This document shows positions 38,136 through 48,665 of a stretch of DNA of 64,000 nt, piece after piece. Below the pieces are notes generated by a model. That model made no database searches. It was not told the DNA's origin and saw only the letters and a list, made by a program, of their open reading frames with translations. The stretch is from Ralstonia sp. 25mfcol4.1 (GTDB taxonomy: Bacteria; Pseudomonadota; Gammaproteobacteria; Burkholderiales; Burkholderiaceae): contig NZ_FNJO01000011.1 in the NCBI RefSeq assembly GCF_900104095.1, forward strand, positions 152,121 to 216,120, in the 5' to 3' direction. Each line of letters opens with the position of its first letter. The stretch's first letter is position 1. Both the position numbers and the translations under genes were made by a program.

Positions 38136-39251
38136 TCAGAGCCCGCTGTACATGCGCTGCGGATTGAAGATGCCCGCTGGATCGAAGCTGGCCTTCAGCC
38201 GCTGGTGGATCGCCGCCAGCGGCGTCGAGAGCGGCGTGAATACGCCCACGGCCTTGTCGCCGTTGCGGAACAGCGTGGCATGGCCGCCCACGGCCTGGGC
38301 GGTCGCGCGGACCCGGTCGGCCCACGCGGCGCTGTCGTCGGGTGCCAGCCACCAACGCTGGCCGCCACCCCATTCCACCAGCTGCTCGCCGGGCAGGTCC
38401 AGCGGCTTTGTCACCGGCGGGACGGCGATGCGCCACAGCGCGCGGCCGGCGTCGCGCGCCGGGGCGAAGAACGGATAGGTCTGCTCGCGCAGGGCGGTCC
38501 ACAGCTGCCGGGCGTGGCTGGCATCGACCACCTCGCCGCCGAGGCTGTCGCGGGCCGCGCAGACGGCGGCGGTGGCGCCGCTCAGGCGCACACAGAGCAC
38601 GCCGTCATGCCAGGCCGACGCGGCGATCGGCAACGGCTTGCCGCCCCACTTGTTGAGCTGGTCGATGGCGTCGGCCTGGGACAGCGCAAAGCGCAGCGTG
38701 GCGTCGTCGAAAGGCACCGGCAGCACCTTCAGCGATACCTCGGTGACCAGACCCAGCGTGCCGAGCGAGCCGGCCAGCAGGCGCGATACATCGTAGCCGG
38801 CCACATTCTTCATGACCTGCCCGCCGAAGTTGAGGATCTCGCCCTTGCCGTCCATCAGCTGCGCACCGAGTACGAAATCGCGCAAGGCACCCACCGACTG
38901 GCGGCGCGGCCCCGATAACCCCGCCGCGAAGGCGCCGCCCAGCGTGGCGGTGCTGGCCTGGCCGCGCGCGGCGAAATGGGGCGCCTCGAAGGCCAGCATC
39001 TGGCGGCGTTCGGCCAGCACGTCCTCGATCTCGGCCAGCGGCGTGCCGCAGCGCGCGGTGATCACCAGCTCGGCCGGGTCATAGTCGACGATGCCGCGAT
39101 ATGCCCGCGTGTCGAGCACGGTGCCGACCAGCGCCTGGCCGTAGAAATCCTTGCTGCCGCCGCCGCGCAGCCGCAGGGGGGTGCGGCTGTCGCCGGCCTG
39201 GCGAATCGCATCACGGAAGGTCGCGAGTGTGGCGTCGAGGGTGGCTTGCAT
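38136..39251 (-). CDS. glcE: Glycolate oxidase FAD-binding subunit GlcE
   Basis: GlcE (371 residues) is the smaller flavin-binding subunit of glycolate oxidase. The PCMH-type FAD domain spans LRLRGGGSKDFYGQ, GTPLAEIEDVLAE and GQASTATLGGAFAAGLSGPR. The typical C-terminal SFDPAGIFNPQRMYSGL closes it. It lies 46 bases ahead of glcF, with an ion channel gene between it and glcD. Confidence 0.95.
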   Translation of the reverse strand: MQATLDATLATFRDAIRQAGDSRTPLRLRGGGSKDFYGQALVGTVLDTRAYRGIVDYDPAELVITARCGTPLAEIEDVLAERRQMLAFEAPHFAARGQASTATLGGAFAAGLSGPRRQSVGALRDFVLGAQLMDGKGEILNFGGQVMKNVAGYDVSRLLAGSLGTLGLVTEVSLKVLPVPFDDATLRFALSQADAIDQLNKWGGKPLPIAASAWHDGVLCVRLSGATAAVCAARDSLGGEVVDASHARQLWTALREQTYPFFAPARDAGRALWRIAVPPVTKPLDLPGEQLVEWGGGQRWWLAPDDSAAWADRVRATAQAVGGHATLFRNGDKAVGVFTPLSTPLAAIHQRLKASFDPAGIFNPQRMYSGL

Positions 39252-39299
39252 GAGGACGTGTCGTTATAGGGTGAGTCGGTCAGCGGCGCATCGGGCAAA

Positions 39300-40238
39300 T
39301 CAGGTGCGCGGCGGCTTTGGCGGCGGCCGGTTCTCCACGGCGCCTTCGAGCCGGCCCTCCAGGCCGGGTTCGCTGCGGTACTCCGGTAGCGCGCTGCCGC
39401 AGTGCTGGCAGAATTTCGCGGACGGCTCGTGCCCTTCGGTCAGGCAGTGCTCGCACGAGCGCGTGGTCAGCGGGCGCTTGATGATGCTGGCTGCCAGCTC
39501 GGCGCCAACGATGCCGGTGGGGAAGGCGATGATCCCGTAGCCCAGCAGGATCGTGAGCGACGTGATGAACTGCCCGATCGGCGTCTTCGGCACCATGTCG
39601 CCGAAGCCCGTGGTGGTGAGCGTGACGATGGCCCAGTACATGCTGAGCGGAATGCTGGTGAAGCCGTGCTCGGGGCCTTCGACCACGTACATCACGGTGC
39701 CCAGGATCACCGTGATGATGAATACGGTGGCCAGGAACACGAAGATCTTGCGCCGGCTGTTGGACAGCGCGCGGGCCAGGATCTCGGCCTCCTCGAAATA
39801 CACGGTGAGCTTGAGGATCCGGAACACCCGCAGCAGGCGCAGCAGCCGCACGTCGATCAGGAACGCCAGCTCGGGCACGAAGAACGACGCCCACGTGGGC
39901 ATGATCGAGATGAAGTCGATGACGCCGTAGAAGCTCAGCGCGTAACGCAGCGGGCGCTTCACCACGCACAGCCGCATGACGTACTCGGCCGTGAACAGCA
40001 GCGTGAACATCCATTCCAGCGCCGTGAACGCCGTGCCCAGCCGTGCGTGGACGGACGGCACGCTGTCCAGCATCACCACGCCGACACTGGCGACGATGGC
40101 GATCAGCAGCACGACGTCGAACAGTCGCCCCGGGCGTGTGTCGGCTTCGAAGATGATCGTGTACCAGTGCTGGCGCCAGCCCGATTCGGGCTGGCCCAGG
40201 CGCTGGCGGATCATGGCGTTGGTGTGGCGTTGTGGCAT
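39300..40238 (-). CDS. Voltage-gated-type ion channel with C-terminal zinc ribbon
   Basis: This 312-residue protein has the six-helix layout of a Kv-type cation channel. The S4-like helix has regular arginines (IDVRLLRLLRVFRILKL) and the pore filter reads TLTTTGFGDMVP, a variant of TVGYGD. After S6 the tail holds a CxxC pair set (CEHCLTEG, FCQHCG) that looks like a zinc ribbon, unusual in this family. It lies inside the glycolate oxidase gene set, 78 bases after glcD and 48 before glcE, all on one strand. Potassium selectivity is likely but not certain. Confidence 0.88.
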   Translation of the reverse strand: MPQRHTNAMIRQRLGQPESGWRQHWYTIIFEADTRPGRLFDVVLLIAIVASVGVVMLDSVPSVHARLGTAFTALEWMFTLLFTAEYVMRLCVVKRPLRYALSFYGVIDFISIMPTWASFFVPELAFLIDVRLLRLLRVFRILKLTVYFEEAEILARALSNSRRKIFVFLATVFIITVILGTVMYVVEGPEHGFTSIPLSMYWAIVTLTTTGFGDMVPKTPIGQFITSLTILLGYGIIAFPTGIVGAELAASIIKRPLTTRSCEHCLTEGHEPSAKFCQHCGSALPEYRSEPGLEGRLEGAVENRPPPKPPRT

Positions 40239-40316
40239 GTCTGACGAAACGGGTAAGCGGTGGGCGGGTGGATAAACAGCGGCGTGCCGCCATCCCGGCC
40301 GGGCCCTGCGCGTCGA

Positions 40317-41828
40317 TCAGAATCGCGGGATGTCGGGGTGGGGCAGCAGGCCGCGCCTGACGTGCATCTTGCCGTATTCGGCACAGCGCGCCAGCGTCGG
40401 GATGGCCTTGTCCGGATTGAGCAGGCGCGCGGGATCGAACGCCGCCTTCACGCCGAAGAACGCCTCGCATTCCCCGCGCGAGAACTGCACGCACATCGAA
40501 TTGAGCTTTTCGACACCCACGCCATGCTCGCCGGTCACGGTGCCGCCCAGTTCGACGCAGGTCTCAAGAATGTCGGAGCCGAACAGCTCGGCGCGGTGCC
40601 ATTCATCGACGTCGCCGCCATCGAACAGGATCAGCGGGTGCATGTTGCCATCGCCTGCGTGGAACACGTTGATGCACCGCAAGCCGTACTTCTGCTCCAT
40701 CCGTTCGATGCGCTTGAGCAGCGTGCCGATGTGCTTGCGCGGGATGGTGCCGTCCATGCAGTAGTAGTCGGGCGAGATGCGGCCGGCGGCCGGGAAGGCG
40801 TTCTTGCGGCCGCTCCAGAAGCGCAGGCGCTCGGCCTCGTTCTGCGACACCGTGATGCGCGTGGCGCCCGATGCGCGCAGCACCTCGCTCATGCGGCCGA
40901 TTTCCTCGGCCACTTCCTCGGGCGTGCCGTCGGACTCGCACAGCAGGATGGCGGCGGCATCGAGGTCATAGCCAGCCTTGACGAATTCCTCCACGGCGGC
41001 CGTGGCGGGGCGATCCATCATTTCCAAACCCGCCGGGATGATGCCCGCGGCAATCACGTCGGCCACGGCATTGCCGCCTTTTTCCACGTCGTCGAAGCTG
41101 GCCATGATGACCTGCGCCAGCTGCGGCTTGGGGATCAGCCTGACGGTGACCTCGGTGACCACGGCCAGCATGCCTTCGGAGCCGATGATCGTCGCCAGCA
41201 GGTCCAGGCCCGGCGAATCGGGTGCCTCGGAGCCGAACACGACCACGTCGCCCTCCATCGTTACCGCGCGCACGCGCAGCACGTTGTGGATGGTCAGACC
41301 GTACTTCAGGCAGTGCACGCCGCCGGAGTTCTCGGCCACGTTGCCGCCGATGGAGCAGGCGATCTGCGACGACGGGTCGGGGGCGTAATAGAGATTGTGT
41401 GGCGCCGCCGCTTCGGAAATGGCCAGGTTGCGCACGCCGGGCTGGACCACCGCGGTACGCGAATACGGATCGACCGACAGGATGCGCTTGAACTTGGCCA
41501 GCGACAGCACCAGGCCACCCGCGACCGGCATGGCGCCGCCGGACAGGCTGGTGCCGGACCCACGCGGCACCACGGGCACGCCCAGTTCGTGGCACAGGCG
41601 CAGCACGGCGCAGACCTGGTCCTCGGTGTCGGGCAGCACGACGGCGTCGGGCACCTGCCGATAGGCGGCCAGGCCGTCGCACTCGTAGGGAACGGTGTCT
41701 TCGGCCCGCCACAGCACGGCTGCGTCGGGCAGGATGGCCGACAGCCGGGCCAGCAGCGCGGCACGGCGGCCATCTGCGGCCTGGGCGGATACATCCGCAA
41801 CGGTGTGGGCGTCTTGCGGGGCGTTCAT
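40317..41828 (-). CDS. glcD: Glycolate oxidase FAD-linked subunit GlcD
   Basis: GlcD (503 residues) is the main catalytic flavoprotein of glycolate oxidase. The FAD-binding PCMH region includes PVVPRGSGTSLSGGAMPVAG and CSIGGNVAENSGGVHCLKYG. The C-terminal FAD-oxidase domain includes NVFHAGDGNMHPLIL and GTVTGEHGVGVEKL. It is the first gene of the glc unit. The 222 bases upstream probably carry the promoter; no operator was recognised. Confidence 0.96.
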   Translation of the reverse strand: MNAPQDAHTVADVSAQAADGRRAALLARLSAILPDAAVLWRAEDTVPYECDGLAAYRQVPDAVVLPDTEDQVCAVLRLCHELGVPVVPRGSGTSLSGGAMPVAGGLVLSLAKFKRILSVDPYSRTAVVQPGVRNLAISEAAAPHNLYYAPDPSSQIACSIGGNVAENSGGVHCLKYGLTIHNVLRVRAVTMEGDVVVFGSEAPDSPGLDLLATIIGSEGMLAVVTEVTVRLIPKPQLAQVIMASFDDVEKGGNAVADVIAAGIIPAGLEMMDRPATAAVEEFVKAGYDLDAAAILLCESDGTPEEVAEEIGRMSEVLRASGATRITVSQNEAERLRFWSGRKNAFPAAGRISPDYYCMDGTIPRKHIGTLLKRIERMEQKYGLRCINVFHAGDGNMHPLILFDGGDVDEWHRAELFGSDILETCVELGGTVTGEHGVGVEKLNSMCVQFSRGECEAFFGVKAAFDPARLLNPDKAIPTLARCAEYGKMHVRRGLLPHPDIPRF

Positions 41829-42050
41829 GGCAGCAACTCCTGTGACGGACCGGGCGCCGCATGCTGCTTCGCAGGCACGCGGCCGGGACGGCAGACTATA
41901 GCGCAGGCACCTGGCCAGGCGGGCGCCCGGGCACGTGAATTCCGCATGCCGACCCGATCAAAATGGTTCATGCCGGCGCGGGCAGTGTGGTTGGGCACCG
42001 GCGCACACCGTCGTCGGGCAGGGGGCGCTTTCAGCGTAGTGGCTCCGGCG

Positions 42051-42941
42051 CTACCAGTCCAGCCCGAGCAGCCAGTCGATGAAGTAGCGCGCCTCGGGCA
42101 TCATCGGCGCCTGCTCGCGCTCCACGATGTAATAGCCGTGCGGCGAGATCGATTCCACATCCAGCAGCTTCACCATCTGGCCAGCCGCCAGCCACTGGCG
42201 CGCCATGCGCTGGCGCACCAGCCCCACGCCCTGGTTCGACACGATGGCCTCCAGCATCAGGCCGATGTCGTTGAACTGGGCGCCGGTCTGCGGCTCGGGC
42301 CAGTCCAGGCCCGCCGTCTCGAACCACGGGCGCCATGGTTCCAGCGGGCTGCGCAGCAGCGTCAGGTTGTGCAGGTCCTCGGGCCGGGTGATCGCAAAGC
42401 CGTTCACGCGCTCGTAGTATTCGCGGCCGCACGCCGGGAACACCGGCTCCACCAGCAGCTTCGTGGTCTTCAGGTCCGGATAGCGGCCGGTGCCGTAGCG
42501 GATCTCGATGTCGGTATCCTCGGCCTTGACATCGAGGAACGGCACGGCCAGGTGCAGTTCCAGGTCGATATGCGGATACAGCGCGCTGAACTCGGGCAGG
42601 CGTGGCACCAGGTGCTGGCGTCCGAAGGTGGGCGGAATGGCCACGCGCAGGCGCGTGCGCAGCTTGTTGTACTCGGGGCGCGCCAGTTCGTTGAGCGATT
42701 TCAGCGCATCCTGCACGTTGCGCTGATAGCGCGTGCCGGCCGCCGTGAGCCGCAGCGCGGCGTTCGAGCGCACGAACAGGTCCTCGCCCCAGAGCTCCTC
42801 CAGATTCTTGATGCGATGCGAAACCGCGCTGGGCGTGACCGACAGTTCCTCGGCCGCGCGGGCAAAGCTGCCCAGGCGCGCCGCCGACTCGAAGGCGATC
42901 AGCAGGTGCAGCGGCGGAACGCGTTGAAAGACCGATGCCAT
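42051..42941 (-). CDS. LysR-type transcriptional regulator (GcvA-like)
   Basis: This 296-residue regulator starts with the GcvA-type N terminus (PPLHLLIAFESAARLGSFAR) and the helix-turn-helix ELSVTPSAVSHRIKNLEE, followed by a substrate-binding-like effector domain. It starts 10 bases after the stop of a D-lactate dehydrogenase-type gene on the same strand and lies upstream of glcD. It may control either 2-hydroxyacid oxidation set; no binding site was identified. Confidence 0.9.
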   Translation of the reverse strand: MASVFQRVPPLHLLIAFESAARLGSFARAAEELSVTPSAVSHRIKNLEELWGEDLFVRSNAALRLTAAGTRYQRNVQDALKSLNELARPEYNKLRTRLRVAIPPTFGRQHLVPRLPEFSALYPHIDLELHLAVPFLDVKAEDTDIEIRYGTGRYPDLKTTKLLVEPVFPACGREYYERVNGFAITRPEDLHNLTLLRSPLEPWRPWFETAGLDWPEPQTGAQFNDIGLMLEAIVSNQGVGLVRQRMARQWLAAGQMVKLLDVESISPHGYYIVEREQAPMMPEARYFIDWLLGLDW

Positions 42942-42951
42942 GGCCGTGGTC

Positions 42952-44370
42952 TCAGCGCGACGCGCTGAAGATCTTGCCCGGGTTCAGGATGTGGTTCGGG
43001 TCCAGCGCGTCCTTGATGGCGCGCATCAGGTCCAGCGCATCCTCGCCGTGTTCCTGCACCAGGAAGCCGATCTTGTGCAGCCCCACGCCATGCTCGCCGG
43101 TGCAGGTGCCGCCCATCGACAGCGCGCGCTCGACGATCCGGCGGTTGATGTCCTCGGCCTCGGCCATTTCCTCGGGCTTGCTGGTATCGACCAGGATCGC
43201 CACGTGGAAATTGCCGTCGCCGACGTGGCCCACGATCGGGCAGGGCAGCGACGATGCGTTCAGGTCGCGTTCGGTCTCGGTCACGCAATCGGCCAGGCGC
43301 GAAATCGGCACGCAGACGTCGGTGGTCACCGCGCGGCAGCCGGGCTTGAGCTGCAGCATCGCGAAGTAGGCCGTGTGGCGTGCATTCCAGAGCCGCGTGC
43401 GGTCTTCGGGACGAGTGGCCCACTCGAAGCCCTGGCCGCCATGTTCGGCCACGATCTCCTGCACGGTCTCGGCCTGCTCGCGCACGCCGGCCTCGGTGCC
43501 GTGGAATTCGAAGAACAGATGCGGGGTCTCGGGCAGCGTCAGGTTGTCGTGGCGGTTGATGGCGCGGATGGCCAGCGCATCGACGAATTCCACGCGCGCC
43601 ACCGGCACGCCCAGCTGGATGGTCTGGATGGTGGCGCGCACCGCGTCGCCCATGCTCGGGAACGCGCACACGGCAGCCGAAATGGCCTCGGGCTGCGGAT
43701 ACAGGCGCACCGTGACCTCGGTGATGATGCCCAGCGTGCCTTCGCTGCCGATGAACAGGCGGGTCAGGTCGTAGCCGGCCGACGACTTGCGCGCGTTGGT
43801 GCCGGTGCGGATCACGCGGCCATCCGCCGTGACCACGGTCAAGGCCAGCACGTTTTCGCGCATGGTGCCGTAGCGCACGGCGTTGGTGCCCGACGCCCGC
43901 GTGGCGCACATGCCGCCCAGCGACGCGTCCGCGCCCGGGTCGATCGGGAAGAACAGGCCCGTGTCCTTGATTTCCTGGTTCAGCTGCTTGCGCGTGACGC
44001 CCGGCTGCACGGTGACGGTCAGGTCTTCGGGATGGACGGCCAGCACGCGGTTCATTTGCGACAGGTCCAGGCTGACGCCGCCGGCGACTGCCAGCAGGTG
44101 GCCTTCGAGCGACGAACCGGCGCCGTAGGGAATCAGCGGCACGCCATGGGTGTTGCACAGCCTGGCCACCTCGGCCACTTCCTCGGTGCTGTGGGCGAAG
44201 ACCACGGCATCGGGCAGGGCGGGCGGAAACGGCGATTCGTCGCGGCCATGGTGTTCGCGCACGCCGTTCGAGGTGGAAAAGCGGTCGCCGAAACGGGCGG
44301 TCAGGGCATCGGCCAGCGCGGACGGGAACGGGCGGCGCGCCAGGGCGGCGGCAGGTGTGGGGTGGTTCAT
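42952..44370 (-). CDS. FAD-linked D-2-hydroxyacid dehydrogenase (D-lactate dehydrogenase, cytochrome type)
   Basis: This 472-residue flavoenzyme belongs to the same PCMH family as GlcD but to the D-lactate dehydrogenase branch. Visible motifs are PLIPYGAGSSLEGHLLAVAG (FAD binding), GADASLGGMCATRASGTNAV, GHVGDGNFHVAILVD and GTCTGEHGVGLHKIGF. It would oxidise D-lactate or a related hydroxyacid, passing electrons to the respiratory chain. It shares a unit with the downstream LysR gene and sits next to glcDEF, so three flavoproteins of this type lie within 6.3 kb. Confidence 0.9.
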   Translation of the reverse strand: MNHPTPAAALARRPFPSALADALTARFGDRFSTSNGVREHHGRDESPFPPALPDAVVFAHSTEEVAEVARLCNTHGVPLIPYGAGSSLEGHLLAVAGGVSLDLSQMNRVLAVHPEDLTVTVQPGVTRKQLNQEIKDTGLFFPIDPGADASLGGMCATRASGTNAVRYGTMRENVLALTVVTADGRVIRTGTNARKSSAGYDLTRLFIGSEGTLGIITEVTVRLYPQPEAISAAVCAFPSMGDAVRATIQTIQLGVPVARVEFVDALAIRAINRHDNLTLPETPHLFFEFHGTEAGVREQAETVQEIVAEHGGQGFEWATRPEDRTRLWNARHTAYFAMLQLKPGCRAVTTDVCVPISRLADCVTETERDLNASSLPCPIVGHVGDGNFHVAILVDTSKPEEMAEAEDINRRIVERALSMGGTCTGEHGVGLHKIGFLVQEHGEDALDLMRAIKDALDPNHILNPGKIFSASR

Positions 44371-44563
44371 GCGGGTCTCCGGGCGGGCCGTATGGCTCTG
44401 TATGCAGTGGAATGCCGCTATTCTACGACTCGCCTACGTCGTGTGCGCCACCTGATGGGCGTGCAGCGGCCCCCAGCCGGCCGATAAACGGCCATCACGG
44501 ACCGGAAGCAGGCCATAATTGCGCCACTTCGAAGGACCAACCCCTGAAAACGAGGAGACCGGC

Positions 44564-45118
44564 ATGGGCAACCGCCTGTCCAAGATTGCCACGCGCACCG
44601 GCGATGCCGGCACCACCGGCCTCGGCGACGGCAGCCGCGTGGGCAAGAACAGCCTGCGCATTGCCGCCATCGGCGATGTGGACGAGCTGAATTCCCAGAT
44701 CGGCCTGCTGCTGACCGAGCCGGACTTGCCCGCCGACGTGCGCGATGCGCTACTTCATATCCAGCACGACCTGTTCGATCTGGGCGGCGAACTGTCGATT
44801 CCCGGGTACACCTTGCTGAAGGAACCCCAGGTGGCGCAACTCGACACCTGGCTGGAGCACTACAACGCCAGCCTGCCGCGCCTGGCGGAATTCATCCTGC
44901 CTGGTGGCAGCCGCGCCGCCGCCCACGCCCATGTCTGCCGTACCGTGTGCCGGCGCGCCGAGCGTTCCCTGGTGGAGCTGGGCGCCGCCGAATCGCTCAA
45001 CGAGGCGCCGCGCCAGTACCTGAACCGGCTCTCGGACCTGCTTTTCGTACTGGCCCGCGTGCTGAACCGGGTGGGCGGCGGCACCGACGTGCTGTGGCAG
45101 CGCGAGCGGAAGTCCTGA
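44564..45118 (+). CDS. Cob(I)yrinic acid a,c-diamide adenosyltransferase, PduO type
   Basis: This 184-residue protein is an ATP:cobalamin adenosyltransferase of the PduO family, which makes adenosylcobalamin. The ATP-binding N terminus is KIATRTGDAGTTGLGDGSRV, and the active-site helix region is AHVCRTVCRRAERSLVELG followed by YLNRLSDLLFVLARVLNR. The ATG at 44564 has a GAGGAGA ribosome site; the frame is open to 44519. It is read toward dnaK, which has its own heat-shock promoter. Confidence 0.93.
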   Translation: MGNRLSKIATRTGDAGTTGLGDGSRVGKNSLRIAAIGDVDELNSQIGLLLTEPDLPADVRDALLHIQHDLFDLGGELSIPGYTLLKEPQVAQLDTWLEHYNASLPRLAEFILPGGSRAAAHAHVCRTVCRRAERSLVELGAAESLNEAPRQYLNRLSDLLFVLARVLNRVGGGTDVLWQRERKS

Positions 45119-45201
45119 TTGTGATTAATTGATAACTTTCTGGCGGCTGGCGGGTCTGGCCGGATAAACCGAGAAAATTAGTCGGATTTGCAGATTACGC
45201 C

Positions 45202-45229
45202 CTTGAAATGGCCCGGGACGGCCACATTT
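45202..45229 (+). promoter_or_regulatory. Sigma-32 heat-shock promoter of dnaK
   Basis: CTTGAAA at 45202-45208 and CCACATTT at 45222-45229, 13 bases apart, match the sigma-32 consensus (CTTGAAA, 13-15 bases, CCCCATnT) at nearly every position. The site lies 58 bases ahead of the dnaK ATG. No CIRCE operator was seen here. Confidence 0.8.
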
Positions 45230-45287
45230 CGCTCTCAGTCGAGATTGCAGTCCCTGACTGAGAGACAGGGCAATAGGAGAGAACACT

Positions 45288-47234
<1,947 letters not shown>

Positions 47235-47287
47235 GCGGGAAGGGGGCGGCGGCGCGGGTGATGCCGGCGCCGCTGCCCGTTCCCGAC

Positions 47288-47350
47288 GCCGGGCGACGGT
47301 GGTCTGACTCACGGTGCAAACCACGGTCGGACACCGCGCTCGGCTTTTTT
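47288..47350 (+). terminator. Structured terminator or attenuator between dnaK and dnaJ
   Basis: GCCG (47288-47291) pairs with CGGC (47341-47344), CGGTG (47297-47301) with CACCG (47332-47336), and TCTGAC (47303-47308) with GTCGGA (47326-47331, one G-U pair). Six T residues follow at 47345. The stem has internal loops, so it may let part of the transcription continue into dnaJ. Confidence 0.55.
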
Positions 47351-47408
47351 GCTTATCGCCCGCCGGGTGTTTTCATGACCCGCCGGGCCCATCAGGTATT
47401 GAGCCACC

Positions 47409-48551
47409 ATGGCAAAACGTGACTACTACGAAGTGCTCGGGGTAGGCAAGAACGCGAGCGAAGACGAGATCAAGAAGGTTTATCGCAAGCTCGCGATGAA
47501 GTACCACCCGGACCGCAATCCGGACAACAAGGAAGCCGAGGAAAAATTCAAGGAGGCCAAGGAAGCCTACGAGATGCTTTCCGACCCCGAGAAGAAGGCT
47601 GCCTATGACCAGTACGGCCATGCGGGCGTGGACCCGAACATGGCCGGCGGCTTCGGCGCCGGCGGGTTTGGCGGCGGCGGCTTTGCCGAGGCGTTCGGCG
47701 ACATCTTCGGCGACATCTTCGGCCAGGCGGCCGGCGGTGGCGGCCGGCGCGGCAACGGCCCGCAGGCCTACCGGGGCGCCGACCTGCGCTACAGCATGGA
47801 GATTTCGCTGGAGCAGGCCGCGCACGGCCACGAGGCGCAGATCCGCGTGCCCCACTGGGACGATTGCGATCACTGCCACGGCAACGGCGCCGAGCCGGGG
47901 TCGTCGGTGGAAACCTGCCCGACCTGTAACGGCGTGGGCCAGGTCCGTGTGTCGCAGGGCTTCTTCACGATGCAGCAGACCTGCCCGAAGTGCCACGGCA
48001 GCGGCAAGTTCATCCCCAAGCCATGCACCAAGTGCCACGGCCAGGGCAAGCTGAAGTCGCAGAAGACGCTCGAAGTGAAGATTCCGGCGGGGATCGACGA
48101 AGGCATGCGCATCCGCTCGTCGGGCAATGGCGAGCCGGGCATCAACGGCGGCCCCCCGGGCGATCTGTACGTCGAAGTGCATATCAAGCCGCACGAAGTA
48201 TTCGAGCGTGACGGCGACGACCTGCACTGCCAGATGCCGATCTCGTTCGCCACGGCGGCGCTGGGCGGTGAGCTGGAAGTGCCGACGCTGGGCGGCAAGG
48301 CCAGTTTCCCGGTGCCCGAAGGCACGCAGGGCGGCAAGACGTTCCGGCTGCGCGGCAAGGGCATCAAGGGCGTGCGCTCGGGCTATCCCGGCGACCTCTA
48401 CGTGCATGTGAACGTGGAAACGCCGGTCAAGCTGACCGACGCCCAGAAGGAACTGCTGCGCCAGTTCGACCGTTCGGTGCACGAGGGCGGCTCGCGCCAC
48501 AGCCCGCAGGAGCAATCCTGGCTGGACAAGGTGAAGAGCTTCTTCAGCTAA
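47409..48551 (+). CDS. dnaJ: Chaperone DnaJ (Hsp40)
   Basis: DnaJ (380 residues) stimulates DnaK ATPase and delivers unfolded substrates. The J domain includes the HPD motif ([17 protein letters not shown]). A Gly/Phe-rich linker follows, then four CxxCxGxG zinc motifs ([32 protein letters not shown]) and the C-terminal peptide-binding domains. It lies 174 bases after dnaK with a hairpin between them, and ends at a strong terminator. Confidence 0.98.
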   Translation: MAKRDYYEVLGVGKNASEDEIKKVYRKLAMKYHPDRNPDNKEAEEKFKEAKEAYEMLSDPEKKAAYDQYGHAGVDPNMAGGFGAGGFGGGGFAEAFGDIFGDIFGQAAGGGGRRGNGPQAYRGADLRYSMEISLEQAAHGHEAQIRVPHWDDCDHCHGNGAEPGSSVETCPTCNGVGQVRVSQGFFTMQQTCPKCHGSGKFIPKPCTKCHGQGKLKSQKTLEVKIPAGIDEGMRIRSSGNGEPGINGGPPGDLYVEVHIKPHEVFERDGDDLHCQMPISFATAALGGELEVPTLGGKASFPVPEGTQGGKTFRLRGKGIKGVRSGYPGDLYVHVNVETPVKLTDAQKELLRQFDRSVHEGGSRHSPQEQSWLDKVKSFFS

Positions 48552-48574
48552 GCCTTCGCGCCGCTGGAAACAGA

Positions 48575-48609
48575 AACCGGCTACGTGAGCAACGTGGCCG
48601 GTTTTTTTA
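48575..48609 (+). terminator. Intrinsic terminator after dnaJ
   Basis: ACCGGC-t-ACGT and ACGT-g-GCCGGT form a ten-pair stem with a small internal mismatch, followed by seven T residues. Confidence 0.85.
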
Positions 48610-48665
48610 TGTATCGTTGGTGCTGGAACGGCTCGGTCCGTATCCAGACCACGTTCGCCAGACTG

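Noticed and set aside
40260..42968. A plus-strand open frame of about 900 codons opposite glcD and the LysR gene.
   Set aside because: Same artefact: antisense to well-supported genes and without recognisable domains.
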